Below are positions 27,501-36,000 of a DNA stretch of 64,000 nt, piece by piece. The notes under the pieces are model-generated. The model ran no database searches and was not told the origin of the DNA. It was given only the letters and a program-made list of their open reading frames with translations. Both the position numbers and the translations under genes were made by a program. This DNA comes from Liquorilactobacillus hordei DSM 19519 (GTDB lineage Bacteria > Bacillota > Bacilli > Lactobacillales > Lactobacillaceae): NCBI RefSeq assembly GCF_019443985.1, contig NZ_CP049301.1, forward strand, positions 81,097-145,096. The letters are read 5' to 3'. Numbering within the stretch: position 1 is the stretch's first letter; the number at the start of each line of letters is the position of its first letter.

Positions 27501-29836
27501 GTTCCAACCTTATACAGACCTTTTGCAAATTCTTCGAGTTTTTCAGCATCTTTCTGCAAACTGGCAACAAATTCTTTATTACCGAATGCTTTCGTCATAT
27601 CGTTAGCAGCCTTAGACATAACTGGAAGCATTTTTGCACCAAACATAATTTCAAGTTCACTCCATGCTTGTTTGAATCTAGCAATAGACTGTTGAGCTGT
27701 TGAACTATTTTTTTTCGCCAATGTTTCTACATATGTTCCCTTGCTTCCAGCCTCTTCTACTTTTTTGGCTAATTCAGCAAACTGACTATTATATTGTGCT
27801 AAAATAATACCTGCCTGCTGACCTGTTGTACCAAATAACTTATTAAAGACCACTCCTTTTTCAGCAGTCCCCATGTTTTTTGTTTTTTCATTTACAACAC
27901 TCATCATTTCAGCCAATGATTTCATATTGCCTTTTGCGTCAACTAAATCTGCTTTTTTTATACCAAGAGGTGTGAGTACATCTGATTTAGTGCCTATATT
28001 TGCAATATCTTTTCCTAAAGAAACAATTACTTTTCTCAGACCAGTTCCACTTTTTTCCGCCTCAAGGCCGTGATTCGATAATTCGCCTATTGCAGCTGAT
28101 GCCTCTGCTAAACTGATTCCAGAGTTATTTGCAGAATCCCCTACATACTCCATCGCTTTACCAGTACTTTGGAATGAACTAGCTGACATATCTGATGCAT
28201 ACGCTAGTTCATTCACTACTTTCTTGGTATTTGCTGTCATTTTAGCAGTATTACTTGTTCTCATATTAAAGGCATCAAGAGTTTGTGATGAAACCCTAAC
28301 CACATCACTGAAAGCATCTCCAGTAGCAACCGAACCTTGCAATTCAGTTTTCATAGCAGCAAGAGCAGATGAACTGGTGTATCCTCGTTTTACAAGCTCT
28401 TCATATTGTTCTGAAATATCTTTCTGTGACTTACCATAAGCAATCGCATATTTAGCCCCATCTTTCTGCATACGAGAAACATTTTTTGTTACTTCACTAG
28501 CATTTTCGCCACCCGTTATAAGCAAATTACTTATGACTTTGTAATTATTTTGAAGTGTCGATGCCTTTTTTGCACCATCCAATAATGCTGCAGCGAATCC
28601 ACCCATTGCTAATGTAGCAGTGGTAGCATTATTAGCAATGTTCCCAATATTTCTCCCTGTATTCCCAAAACTATTTCCAACAGAAGAGACTACATTTTGC
28701 TTATTTCCAGCAACTTGCGCTTTACTATAAAGAAGTTTAAGTCTGTTTTCATTCTGCAGAGTTGCTAATTCAGATTTTTGAGTAGCACTCAGAATTTTCT
28801 CGGCAGAATTAGTTTGTTGTATTCTTTGTTTTCTTTGTTCTAATAATTGAAGTTGTTTCTGTATAATAATATTCTCTTTTTGAGTAGCTCCAAGTGAACG
28901 AGTATTGAGCGTAAGCTTAGAGTTTTCAATATTCTTTAGCTCTTTGAATGTGTTTCCTGCCTCTTTAGCCTTGCGAGCTGTCTCTGCTAACGAAACATTC
29001 ATTCTTTTTACGCTCTGTACGCTCTTTTCCATATTGGTGAAAGCCGAATTATTCCCACCGTTCATCTTATTGAAGGTCTGATTATAGGTTGTACTTAAAC
29101 TTTTTAACTCAGATTTTAATTCGTCTATCCTAGTTGTCCATGCGCTTATTTTCCCTTTATCAGAAGAACCAGCCACTTTAGTTTCTAGACTTGCAATTTC
29201 AGTCATAGTGGCTTTTAATTGTGCTAATGCTCTTTTTTGATCCTCAACAATTTTAGTAGTTGTAGTCCCAGTACCCTTATTACTAAGTGTGGTAGTTCTC
29301 GTGACAAAATCATTTAAGTTTTCTGATTTAGTGACCTTATTACTTGTACCAAGTGCTGTTTGTTTTTGCACTCTGACAAGTTTATTTAAACTACCTTCAA
29401 TTGCCTTAGCTTCTCTTGCGGTAGAAGTGGCAATATCTTTTTCAACTTTTTCTCCTGCTTTTAGAATTGTCCTAGATTGTTCTGTGAACTTACTAGCAAC
29501 ATCGCCCGTAACGTCAGATTTAGTCGTATCATTATTTATCTTCATATTGATGGATTTCTCCATCTCTTCTCTTGCTTTTCTAAAATTCTTGGTTAATTCA
29601 AGAAGTTGCTTAGATGCTTGACTAACGTCCATTTTGGGTTTAATTGCTACATGTGTACCATCAAGAATATCTCTTATTTGCCTACCCATTTTTTTAATAC
29701 TATTTTTATCAGCTTCAACATTAACTTTTGCAGTGAAGTCGGCTTTGAAGTCGCTCCATTTACTTCTAAATTCTTTTTCCAATTGTGATTTAGATGGAAG
29801 ATTAACTTTTACCCTAATCCCTAATTGATTTGCCAC
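21587..29836 (-). CDS. Tail tape measure protein, 2749 aa
   Basis: One of the two largest genes. Residues about 400-760 hold the TP901-type core (SASSFQSTGKAMEYVGDSANNSG, NHGLEAEKSGTGLRKVI, KLFGTTGQQAGIILAQYN). Two hydrophobic segments (IGNIANNATTATLAMGGFAAALL; KLVGTGLLSLVPVVGTVFAAF) could be the membrane-inserting parts. A run of short repeated modules (KGKNPKVNVKV, KGKAPRVTPSV, KSKFPKVKATT, TDKSPKVTATV) lies at about 1690-1830; most of the rest is coiled coil. Tape measure length sets tail length, so a very long siphovirus tail is expected (several hundred nm, an inference). Confidence 0.93.
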   Translation of the reverse strand: MANQLGIRVKVNLPSKSQLEKEFRSKWSDFKADFTAKVNVEADKNSIKKMGRQIRDILDGTHVAIKPKMDVSQASKQLLELTKNFRKAREEMEKSINMKINNDTTKSDVTGDVASKFTEQSRTILKAGEKVEKDIATSTAREAKAIEGSLNKLVRVQKQTALGTSNKVTKSENLNDFVTRTTTLSNKGTGTTTTKIVEDQKRALAQLKATMTEIASLETKVAGSSDKGKISAWTTRIDELKSELKSLSTTYNQTFNKMNGGNNSAFTNMEKSVQSVKRMNVSLAETARKAKEAGNTFKELKNIENSKLTLNTRSLGATQKENIIIQKQLQLLEQRKQRIQQTNSAEKILSATQKSELATLQNENRLKLLYSKAQVAGNKQNVVSSVGNSFGNTGRNIGNIANNATTATLAMGGFAAALLDGAKKASTLQNNYKVISNLLITGGENASEVTKNVSRMQKDGAKYAIAYGKSQKDISEQYEELVKRGYTSSSALAAMKTELQGSVATGDAFSDVVRVSSQTLDAFNMRTSNTAKMTANTKKVVNELAYASDMSASSFQSTGKAMEYVGDSANNSGISLAEASAAIGELSNHGLEAEKSGTGLRKVIVSLGKDIANIGTKSDVLTPLGIKKADLVDAKGNMKSLAEMMSVVNEKTKNMGTAEKGVVFNKLFGTTGQQAGIILAQYNSQFAELAKKVEEAGSKGTYVETLAKKNSSTAQQSIARFKQAWSELEIMFGAKMLPVMSKAANDMTKAFGNKEFVASLQKDAEKLEEFAKGLYKVGTYAVENGAAIQTFGKLLAGIWAVNQIRKFARATQDYFALVGMGKGKLSAVTSEVLTQSKAYERLAASEDMANTAGGFGTGSKGKKSKTTSREVNVNGAITELESDTTLTRRAKLANTMKTTGSAIGAGADVAITKFGKLYSVVKLVGTGLLSLVPVVGTVFAAFQIMDALGIKPWEIFKQKIDATKDAVQELNKELDNELAKIKLTYSESQKSLKNNSLFNGNLAVDKSTASGLSTNLDQETNGGQNQLSDSSFKSLQESYDSIAKKNHLKLRITLNNYDSIKEQLDSLNASLDEIARKNAKKGSKSVNKEVKGAEKLTNDNTLDKLYGTSSEYTKKKNEILDVINSIKVAESTGGTSYNAGEKRIAGYKKQLEALKESYRSGENSAEVWSTKAGKAIEKQWDTQTKSIRKHINELGQATSSGVFTEQDYASMDKNTRNNAKVAQGTNLTQLGQQGNMIDSINRKLAQGGELNQKELTYLSKQNSSLANKSTNTANWSNAEKQAAQEVVNGYETAYQKEKSTQEARMTDILAASGKSQKSIQETIAAYEQGGASYIKLMAKQGTLGKSMLNLSAEFSQQYGKNWSSAYSKIQNEVDKVPKTAMTEYSFVDKTTGLVDTHVIAKLNEIPEKKGTKYGLTYDDNGHVKIPEIITALNQIPEIKGTKYDVNGTVDAQGLIKDLTTDINKVPPVIALKFLAQTTGFSTAFKDVVKHMDETQGKTATAKFLADNSYFGISADEVLKYLNTIDNKTATAKVSAKVDDFNTKIGGVSKGIDNINTKNKPVKVKADIKDAEGKVSAAQTKLDKLKGKTAKIKGDHKDLDAKVSSAQKKLNNMKGKLLAIKTKIDPKSVKGVDNLKSSLDKIKGKNPKVNVKVGRTTDLKTVSNTLSKIKGKAPRVTPSVNKKGQSDVDKINHSLNKSKSKFPKVKATTDGIKDVDKMNKALSKATDKSPKVTATVDKSGKKQVESLVSELSKLQDKSISINVNKTTTTKNKKSDSVAIASQDVTTINPAKSMSAAIGDNNNIASLASKGVGSTDYSDSTETPSTVSEDVWRYWGNELYTGDSLTSKVTQLENAVTQAADDMDKLIDLSKQRINLDNQQIAYQNTMKNAYQNQMDSLLSQLRGYGFNTNGNTITNLDHAKSFSGDNADKVSTLLDSYKTVFENLNEVSNTISSLNLDKWQQEKNITDYNTTKETTNTTNLTNAVTSLTTLLSNNASIFSRALEEVGDTDYALKAKLSSQSLGDQVSSIMQLTAEFNKLSTMSFLSTDNASSIQSSLESIKSSILSDADAIITLKKSIDDAEISQIATDLTNFTDSLNTSIDRLKTNVTDLQDGLLSGQSFSDLGSSSLDVINFTQATGISSEIQQRLNLETELDTALDAFAKKNVTRTANASNAELQIEQNKYSQLLNLAQSYSKGSVGSISLSSNVDSSLDLGTVATSTNQQLEKDFATISQKFADKLMELKENYTNSMSKASNQNDKDLATQKFIVDQLELQEEIYEEMIDSDKQSITALKEKLALGDLTTDQITTIKTDISNYESAIITAQTNIKTAIKERFDYENTLIQNQMTKYQTATDTIANMVSLAKTLGLSTDTQGALMTQEYSSMFGQYTNYLTQLSNLRKEQAQYDNGSYEYNTIQTEIDTLLTGLQSTVSSLVELNKTQLSNSLSGIKEEIEKSLYNGQTANQYTLEKDVYYTGVDKELELESLRLKANQLENNVVEKRLEALDSQEKMSKIEADYVDKQIDLYAAQEKLNNVTNKKDVQVLKSDDKGNFNWEYVANQTDVNSAQTEVNTAEKAVQEYKNQQKSDYLSKVSDVISGIEDGTIDQDDAKNRLSEINGAYEKLLGDTETFDPTKLDDIMTEYNAYVAKNGTILSDYSNSSDIANNSSYQALLTGFSKEFKDISKDLADIFGKELRNILDLPTITPATTDNSSKSVIIQNQTLELPNVTDAESFAEALKTLPEVVKQVATSK

Positions 29837-29853
29837 TTAACCTCACCGCCAAT

Positions 29854-30915
29854 CTACTTTTTTTCTTTATTTTTTGGTTCTTCTTCCATCAATTTGTTTA
29901 TTTCTTTTAATGTTTCTGCTGAGTCTTTTTTCTCCATATAGAACTTGGAAGTCGTATCCATTGATTCATGATGTGCCAGTTCTTTTGCTAATTGGATATT
30001 CCCTTTTTTTGCAATTTGGTTTAATCTACTTTTCCGAATACAATGAGGTCTAAAATCACCCACACCAACAATTTCGCCTATTTTACGAATTCGTATTGTT
30101 AATGACTGTTTACTCATACGACCCCATCCACCATCTTTCCAAACATAAAACAAAGCATCGCAATCAATTCCCTGGTCTTCTCTCCATGCTAAATACTGTT
30201 GAATAATATTTTTTGTATGTTTGGTGAAAGGAATATCAACAATCTTCCCTCGTTTCTCTCGAATATTTTCAAATACATTTTTTTCAAGATTTAAATTTGA
30301 TAAGCTCAAACGATACAATGCACCTATACGACACGCACTATCAAACGCGATATTCCAAATCAATTCATCTTGAAAATCATATTTATTTAAACTATCTTGA
30401 TCTTTGGATAATTCATTTGTGATTTTGTCAATTTCAGGTTGATGTAAGAAGTAAACGGATATTTTCTTCTCGTCACCAGCTCCTTTAATACGATCTAGCT
30501 TATTGTCAAATGGATGCATCTTTATCTTTCTCCTTTTTGCAGCCCAAATATAAAAACTAGAAATAGCACTAACTTTTGTATTGATTACTTTTTTACCATT
30601 TCCGCACTCTTCTTCAAGAAACAACATGTATGATTCCATAACATCTAGCATGTTTTCTTCAAGAGTATCCTCGTCTAGAAGATAGAAGTTATCCCAATTT
30701 TCAGCTATATAACACATGAAAATATTCATATAAGACTTGTAAACCTTATAGGTTGTATCTTTAACATCTTTATTTTGTATTTTTTTACTACGAAGATAGC
30801 TCTCGTATACTTCTATATTCTTGTGATTCACTTTTGCCATACGATCTTTTGTTGCATATCTCGTAATCTTTCGTTTACCATCAGTTTGATACTTTAATCC
30901 TTCTTTATGTTCCAT
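29854..30915 (-). CDS. Tyrosine recombinase inside the tail gene cluster
   Basis: 353 residues. Residues 30-130 form a SAM-like N-terminal core-binding domain; the catalytic set is R196 (DSACRIGAL), K225, H291-x-x-R294 (RPHCIR), H315 (LAHHES) and Y326 (TSKFYMEKK), all present. It can integrate DNA or resolve multimers of the circular genome. It is odd that it sits between the tape measure and tail-completion genes rather than beside an att site; no attP core was recognised. As the phage carries plasmid genes, dimer resolution is a reasonable alternative. Start ATG follows AGGAGAGTTGATTAG. Confidence 0.9.
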   Translation of the reverse strand: MEHKEGLKYQTDGKRKITRYATKDRMAKVNHKNIEVYESYLRSKKIQNKDVKDTTYKVYKSYMNIFMCYIAENWDNFYLLDEDTLEENMLDVMESYMLFLEEECGNGKKVINTKVSAISSFYIWAAKRRKIKMHPFDNKLDRIKGAGDEKKISVYFLHQPEIDKITNELSKDQDSLNKYDFQDELIWNIAFDSACRIGALYRLSLSNLNLEKNVFENIREKRGKIVDIPFTKHTKNIIQQYLAWREDQGIDCDALFYVWKDGGWGRMSKQSLTIRIRKIGEIVGVGDFRPHCIRKSRLNQIAKKGNIQLAKELAHHESMDTTSKFYMEKKDSAETLKEINKLMEEEPKNKEKK

Positions 30916-30932
30916 CTAATCAACTCTCCTAT

Positions 30933-31427
30933 TCATTCAATTACAACTTGAAAACCTTTTGCTCTTAATCCGTTTGCTAATACTTTTGCTAATGTTCCGC
31001 TCATTATCGTTTGGCCTGCTTGTATAAAATGTCTTGCAGGTTGTGCATATAGAGATGAGTTCCCACCTTGATCCAATACAATAGGCAATCCATCTCTAAA
31101 GTCATTTCCGTGAATATCTACATGGTGTCCCCACTGTTTAGGTAAAGGAGGATACATTCCCAATTCTCTAGAATCTATATAAACGAGAAAACTAACTGTA
31201 TTACCTGTCGAAGTCATTTTTGTATGAACCGTATCAGCCATTTCTCCACTTCTCACATAGTATTTAGAAGTTACTCCTGCTGGAAAATCACGAGTCAATA
31301 TTTCTTTTAATATCTCTTCAGCACTCAACCTAACCAATGTCGAAACCACTTCTTCTACATTTGATCTAATATTATTTATTATTTCTTGTATGCCCTCATA
31401 CGTTATCGAGCCTTCTAATTCAGCCAT
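30933..31427 (-). CDS. Tail completion / HK97 gp10-like protein
   Basis: ATG at 31427 after GGAGAGAATGTTCT; the ten-codon upstream extension lies in the terminator hairpin and is unlikely. 164 residues. The pattern of an N-terminal helix pair and the C-terminal PARHFIQAGQTIMSGTLAKVLANGL resembles HK97 gp10-type head-tail or tail completion proteins. It is separated from the chaperone-like gene upstream by a terminator hairpin (31449-31504). Family assignment is moderate. Confidence 0.6.
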   Translation of the reverse strand: MAELEGSITYEGIQEIINNIRSNVEEVVSTLVRLSAEEILKEILTRDFPAGVTSKYYVRSGEMADTVHTKMTSTGNTVSFLVYIDSRELGMYPPLPKQWGHHVDIHGNDFRDGLPIVLDQGGNSSLYAQPARHFIQAGQTIMSGTLAKVLANGLRAKGFQVVIE

Positions 31428-31448
31428 AGAACATTCTCTCCAATCAAA

Positions 31449-31505
31449 AAAACACAAAGTAAGATAGTCTCTTTCATGAGTTACTACCCTAAACTTTGTG
31501 TTTTA
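31449..31505 (-). terminator. Intrinsic terminator or attenuator inside the tail operon
   Basis: AAAACACAAAGT (31449-31460) pairs with ACTTTGTGTTTT (31493-31504); on the minus strand the stem is followed by TTT. It lies between two tail genes that must both be made, so it may reduce rather than stop transcription. Confidence 0.7.
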
Positions 31506-31530
31506 TAATGTTTTCCACCTGTTTTTATTG

Positions 31531-32214
31531 CTATTCTGGACGACTATCCTCTTCAAAGCTGTCGTCAAATTTATCTAGTACTTTCTCTTTATAAATCTCT
31601 TCTGGAGTTTTATTTATTTCATTATGTTTATTTATAGGTACTACTTTATTATTCTCTTCATTGATTTTTGTCTCTGTTGAATTTTTCTTATTGCCTTCTA
31701 TATTATCAGCTTCGGCAATTAATTCTTTGACCAACTCTCTCCCGCGATCGGTTTCATTTGCTTGAGAAATAAATGAACCAACTGCAGCATGATCTAATTT
31801 CATAGTTTCAAGTGTCACATCATGCTCTAAAAGTTTATTAGCATATGATAAAATCGCTGTTTTATATACCGTGGTTACGATTTGTGCTAGTACTTGATTT
31901 AACTCCATCATTGCAAGGCTTGGATATTCAATTACTTCTCTAATTTCTTCTTCACTAAGATCATTCATATCAATATCAGTAAGCAAAGGAACAATTTCCT
32001 TCATCACGGTTGCGCCAGAAATATCTAGCCTATTTTCGTCTTCTTTACCCTTATTGTCTTTATTTAGACTAATGATGAACTCCTGTAAACTCATGATTAC
32101 GTCTACTTCTTTTTTGCTTGGTTCATATACTGTTATGTCACCTGTTGGAGACTTGATAACAGCCTTAATAGTTCTTTTATTTGGATCGCTTTTTAAACTC
32201 GCAAATTCTACCAT
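31531..32214 (-). CDS. Putative tail assembly chaperone, 227 aa
   Basis: An acidic helical protein (MVEFASLKSDPNKRTIKAV... KKEVDVIMSLQEFIISLNKD) located upstream of the tape measure, where tail assembly chaperones are encoded. The C-terminal 60 residues are low complexity and charged, and include codons made by a copy of the operator-like element (INKHNEINK). I did not see a convincing slippery sequence for the usual frameshift product. It begins the transcription unit of the promoter at 32246-32275. Confidence 0.55.
   Translation of the reverse strand: MVEFASLKSDPNKRTIKAVIKSPTGDITVYEPSKKEVDVIMSLQEFIISLNKDNKGKEDENRLDISGATVMKEIVPLLTDIDMNDLSEEEIREVIEYPSLAMMELNQVLAQIVTTVYKTAILSYANKLLEHDVTLETMKLDHAAVGSFISQANETDRGRELVKELIAEADNIEGNKKNSTETKINEENNKVVPINKHNEINKTPEEIYKEKVLDKFDDSFEEDSRPE
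31620..31633 (-). promoter_or_regulatory. Dispersed operator-like element, copy 11, inside a gene
   Basis: Exact AAATAAACATAATG followed by AAAT within the coding sequence (codons INKHNE). An internal position away from any promoter is typical of stoperator-like sites. Confidence 0.45.
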
Positions 32215-32245
32215 TCTTTCACCTCATTAAAACAATTTATAACTA

Positions 32246-32275
32246 ATTATAACATTTCATTATGTTTACTATCAA
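32246..32275 (-). promoter_or_regulatory. Promoter with embedded operator-like element (copy 12)
   Basis: TTGATA (32270-32275), 18-base spacer, TATAAT (32246-32251) on the minus strand. The spacer contains AGTAAACATAATG (32258-32270), the element with one change. It drives the chaperone-like gene, the recombinase and the tape measure. Confidence 0.8.
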
Positions 32276-32320
32276 GTTTTTACTAACTTTTGAATTTATG
32301 TATGGCAATAAGTAACTTGC

Positions 32321-32593
32321 CTAAAATTTTGATATTATTAATTGAATAATTAATTGGAAGATAAACAGTGCTAATGGGAATGCTATCGCAGTAGCCATTG
32401 TCCTTTTCCAATATTTATTATTTTCTTGTATTTCCAAGATATCCTTAGTATTTTGTATGGTATCACTTTCAACCTTATCAAGTCTTTTTGGAATATCCCT
32501 ACTTTGCTCTTTAATATTCTCTATATCGGTCTTAATAGAGCTAATATCACCCTTCATTTCCATCAGGATTTGCACAACCTTATCATTTTCCAT
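32321..32593 (-). CDS. XhlA-like coiled-coil membrane protein
   Basis: ATG at 32593, with GGCGGTG before it. 90 residues: a heptad coiled coil (KGDISSIKTDIENIKEQSRDIPKRLDKVESD) and a C-terminal membrane helix (MATAIAFPLALFIFQLIIQLIIS). This is the shape of XhlA/hemolysin-XhlA proteins that work with holins. Here it sits with the giant fibre gene rather than in the lysis cassette, so a second membrane-active role is possible. Confidence 0.7.
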   Translation of the reverse strand: MENDKVVQILMEMKGDISSIKTDIENIKEQSRDIPKRLDKVESDTIQNTKDILEIQENNKYWKRTMATAIAFPLALFIFQLIIQLIISKF

Positions 32594-32608
32594 ATGCGAC
32601 ACCGCCAA

Positions 32609-32839
32609 CTAATTATTTATTACAGCAATATATGATTTGAGTTTGTTTAAAGCAATAGTTATTACATCGTTCATAACTATATTCTTGAGTTCCTGATTTT
32701 CAGCGAGATCCTTTTTCGATACCTTTGCTAAATAATCTATTGATTCACCTTCATTATTATTTGCAGAAAAGCCAATCTTAATATCAACAATTTCTCCTTG
32801 ATTCATTTCAGCTTCGTAATTATTTACTACAAAGTTCAT
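32609..32839 (-). CDS. Small unknown protein, 76 aa
   Basis: ATG at 32839 after AAGGGGTGATAAGA. The product (MNFVVNNYEAEMNQGEIVDIKIGF...) is similar in length and layout to the next gene upstream (32852-33076): both have a beta N-terminal half with a glycine hinge (FSAN-NEG; LYGTDNIG) then a KVSKKDLAE/KVVSDDLAD motif and a helix ending in NKL. They look like diverged paralogues. Function unknown. Confidence 0.62.
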   Translation of the reverse strand: MNFVVNNYEAEMNQGEIVDIKIGFSANNNEGESIDYLAKVSKKDLAENQELKNIVMNDVITIALNKLKSYIAVINN

Positions 32840-32851
32840 TCTTATCACCCC

Positions 32852-33076
32852 TTATTTAATTGCTACCAATTCTATCAATTTATTTCTTGCTATAGTACCT
32901 AATTCAAATTGACTTGTTTGCTCAAATGTTTTACCGTCAGCTAAATCATCGGATACCACTTTAACTGTACTATTTACGTAGTTCCCTATATTATCTGTGC
33001 CATATAAAGTAACTGTTACTGAAACAGTTTTACCTGCATTAAGTGCATATGCTATATTGGTTGTATCTATTTCCAT
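32852..33076 (-). CDS. Small unknown protein, 74 aa, paralogue of the neighbour
   Basis: Starts MEIDTTNIAYALNAGKTVSV; shares the layout of the 76-residue protein next to it (KVVSDDLADG versus KVSKKDLAEN, and a final IARNKLIELV versus IALNKLKSYI). The two genes and the XhlA-like gene follow the giant fibre gene in one run, so they may be parts of one adhesion module. Confidence 0.62.
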   Translation of the reverse strand: MEIDTTNIAYALNAGKTVSVTVTLYGTDNIGNYVNSTVKVVSDDLADGKTFEQTSQFELGTIARNKLIELVAIK

Positions 33077-33096
33077 AATTATCTACCTACACTTTC

Positions 33097-36000
33097 TTAT
33101 TCCATATTAAATTTTTCATTAAATTTACCATCTATTTCCAGACGAGTATTTTCATAACCTTTTCTCTTAGCTTTAACTTCATAGCTAATTTTTAAATTAG
33201 GGACATTTGACTCAATGACAAAGGAATCTTCATTCTGCTCCGACACCCAAGCATACCCATTCCCATAACTTGAAACGAATACATGATAATCAACTTTAGT
33301 ATTAACAGTTTCTAAAAATAAACTATCCATTACAATCTTAACTTTTGAACCTGATCCAGTATCAGTCTTACCAAGGTCACCAAAGTAATATTCAGTAGTT
33401 TCATAAGCATTTATTTGTGCCCAGCCCTTTGAGGTTTTAACAATAGCATTCTTAGCGCCTGAAACATTGAGCTTCCCATTAACCCAAAGCTCATTATCTA
33501 TTCGTGTATTTGTAAGCCATGTAGTACTGTTAGTAGATGTAAACCCACCTGATAGGACTTTGAGTCCATTTGAATCAGCCCATAAAATTCTAGTCCCATT
33601 GTCTTTTAAGTCAAAATAGAAAATACCACCACGGAGTCCAACGTTCCCTGTTCCATCATTATTCCCAAAAATTAAATCGCCACCATTAGTAGTTAAGAAG
33701 TGTCCACCACCTACAGTATCAATATTAACCGATCCAGCTCCTCCATCTATTCTCATTCCACCCTTGCCCTGAGCGATAAGTAAAACCTTATCAGAAGTAT
33801 AATTCTCAGATCCAATTGACAACAACGGAATGTTGGGGTCGGTATGAGAAAACATAATTCCTTCTGAGGCAATATACATATAAGAATTCAAATTTTCAAA
33901 ATTACCAGGTAATGACCCCTGATTTCCCATCCATTTTTCTGTATACCAACCCATTGAAATGAATTGATCTTTGCCTGTTGCTGGAGCTTTCTTACTAATT
34001 TTAAACACACCTGCTGGATCATCATCATGGAAAGAAATATTTCCCGTGTTTACCCATGACCCCACTGCTGCCATTTGTTCCTCGCCAATAGTATATTTAT
34101 GATTCTTGGTAATATCTGCAACGTTATTTATAGTAAATTCGGCTGTACTGCCTGCATGTATATTAATAAAGTCGCTACCAGCAATATTAAGTTCTCCAAC
34201 TTTTGCCCCGTTATGAGCTTTTTGATAAGCCAAAAGCCAATCTGGTAAATGATGACTATTGTTCCAGTCACTAGCGTAATTTAATCCTAGAGAAGACGTT
34301 ACAACTTGATTATTGAAATTGGTGTATTTATAACTTAAACTACCATCTGTTAAGAGAGCATTTGATTTTTGAGCGTTATTAGAATTTAAAGTTATCGTGG
34401 CATTATCTAAATCAAAAGCAGTCAATTGATTCTTACTTTTTAATACACCAGTCGTTATTACATTTGCACTCACACTCGGTATAACTACTGGATTGCTACT
34501 ATCAATTTTGACATGATCACCACGTAATAAAATAGTCTTGTTACTATTGTTCACCCCATGAGCATCAAGTGTAATACCATTGCTATCCATAGAGAACATG
34601 TTGGTATAATCAGTATCGGTAGGTGCTAAACTCCAATCAGTAGCAACACTACCCTTTTCTAACTTAACATTAGAAACCGTAAGAGTTCCCACGAAGTTAT
34701 CTAGCCTAAAACCAAGAATATTAGCTATATTAGCAGCCTGAGTCCCTATACCAAAAGCTTTAGTAAAATGCCCCGAAGTATTTGAACTCGACACTGTAGC
34801 CACTGAACTTATACCCCATGGAACATTGTTCCATTGAACCGTAATATTACCTGAAGGTGAAGTACCTGAAACCGACCAATCAAAACTTATTGTAAATTGT
34901 GTTCCATAGACAGTAGCTAGTTTAGAAGCGTTATATCCATTAGCTAAAGAATAGAAAGATGCAGTTTGATTAGAAGTGTTTGCACCCGTCATTACGGCGC
35001 TAGATCCTGTACCTAATAACAAGTTAGTACCTACTGCACTGTTATCTAACTGAGTCTGTATTGAACTCGTCTTAACATTAAATGTCCCAGCGGTTGCGCT
35101 AATTTGTGTGTCCGTATAGGTTTTAGATTGAGAAACGGCATTGTTTTGTGCATTATTTGCTTTTGTTGTAGCGTCACTTGCAGCAGTTGAGACAGCAGAG
35201 TTCTTAGCATTATTAGCCTGAGCATCAGCATAATTTTGTATATCCTCTACGGCCAAACTCCAATCAGTTGGTTTGTTACCAATTTCACCTTGAAAATGTC
35301 TAAATTTAACTGTTACCGTATTGCCACTATTATTAACAACGCATACCGTACTGTTATCACATAAACTCAATTTATTAGTGTTAGCCGTACTTGCATTTCG
35401 ATATGTTACCCATACCTTATTCCAAACATTTGGTATTAATGTTTTATCGGTCGTTCCAGTATTGTCATTTACAACTCTACCTGTATCATTATCGTTGCCA
35501 TTCCAATTAGAACCAGAAATAGGAAAACTATTAGTATCACTATTCCAATGTAAACCACTAACCAAAGGCATAATTTCTACTGAATAAGTGAAATAGGCAT
35601 TCCAAGGTATTTCATGTTTCACACTAGCATTATTCTGAATACCACCACCCCATGAGCCACCAGCTCCATTGGCAATAGTAAATGTACGAATATCTGTACT
35701 AGAATCATAAGCTGTTTGTGTAGAAGCAGCAGTTGAAATATTCCCCAATGGTATAAGATTATTTCCGCCAACCTGTAAGTTATCTAAATTATTCTGTACA
35801 GCGTTTGCTTTTGTCGTAGCTGAATTGTCAGCATACGTTTTCAATGTTGTAGTCGTGCTTGACAAATTAGCCGACAATGTACTTGCAGTAGCGCTTATCT
35901 GATTATCTGCATAGGTTTTAGATTGAGAAATAGCTGTATTTTGAGCATTAGTGACACTAGTAACTGTTGCGTTATCGTTGGGATTAGCATTCCAATCGGT

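Noticed and set aside
31531..32214. Programmed frameshift in tail chaperone
   Set aside because: No clear slippery heptamer near the 3 prime end and a terminator hairpin, not a second frame, follows.
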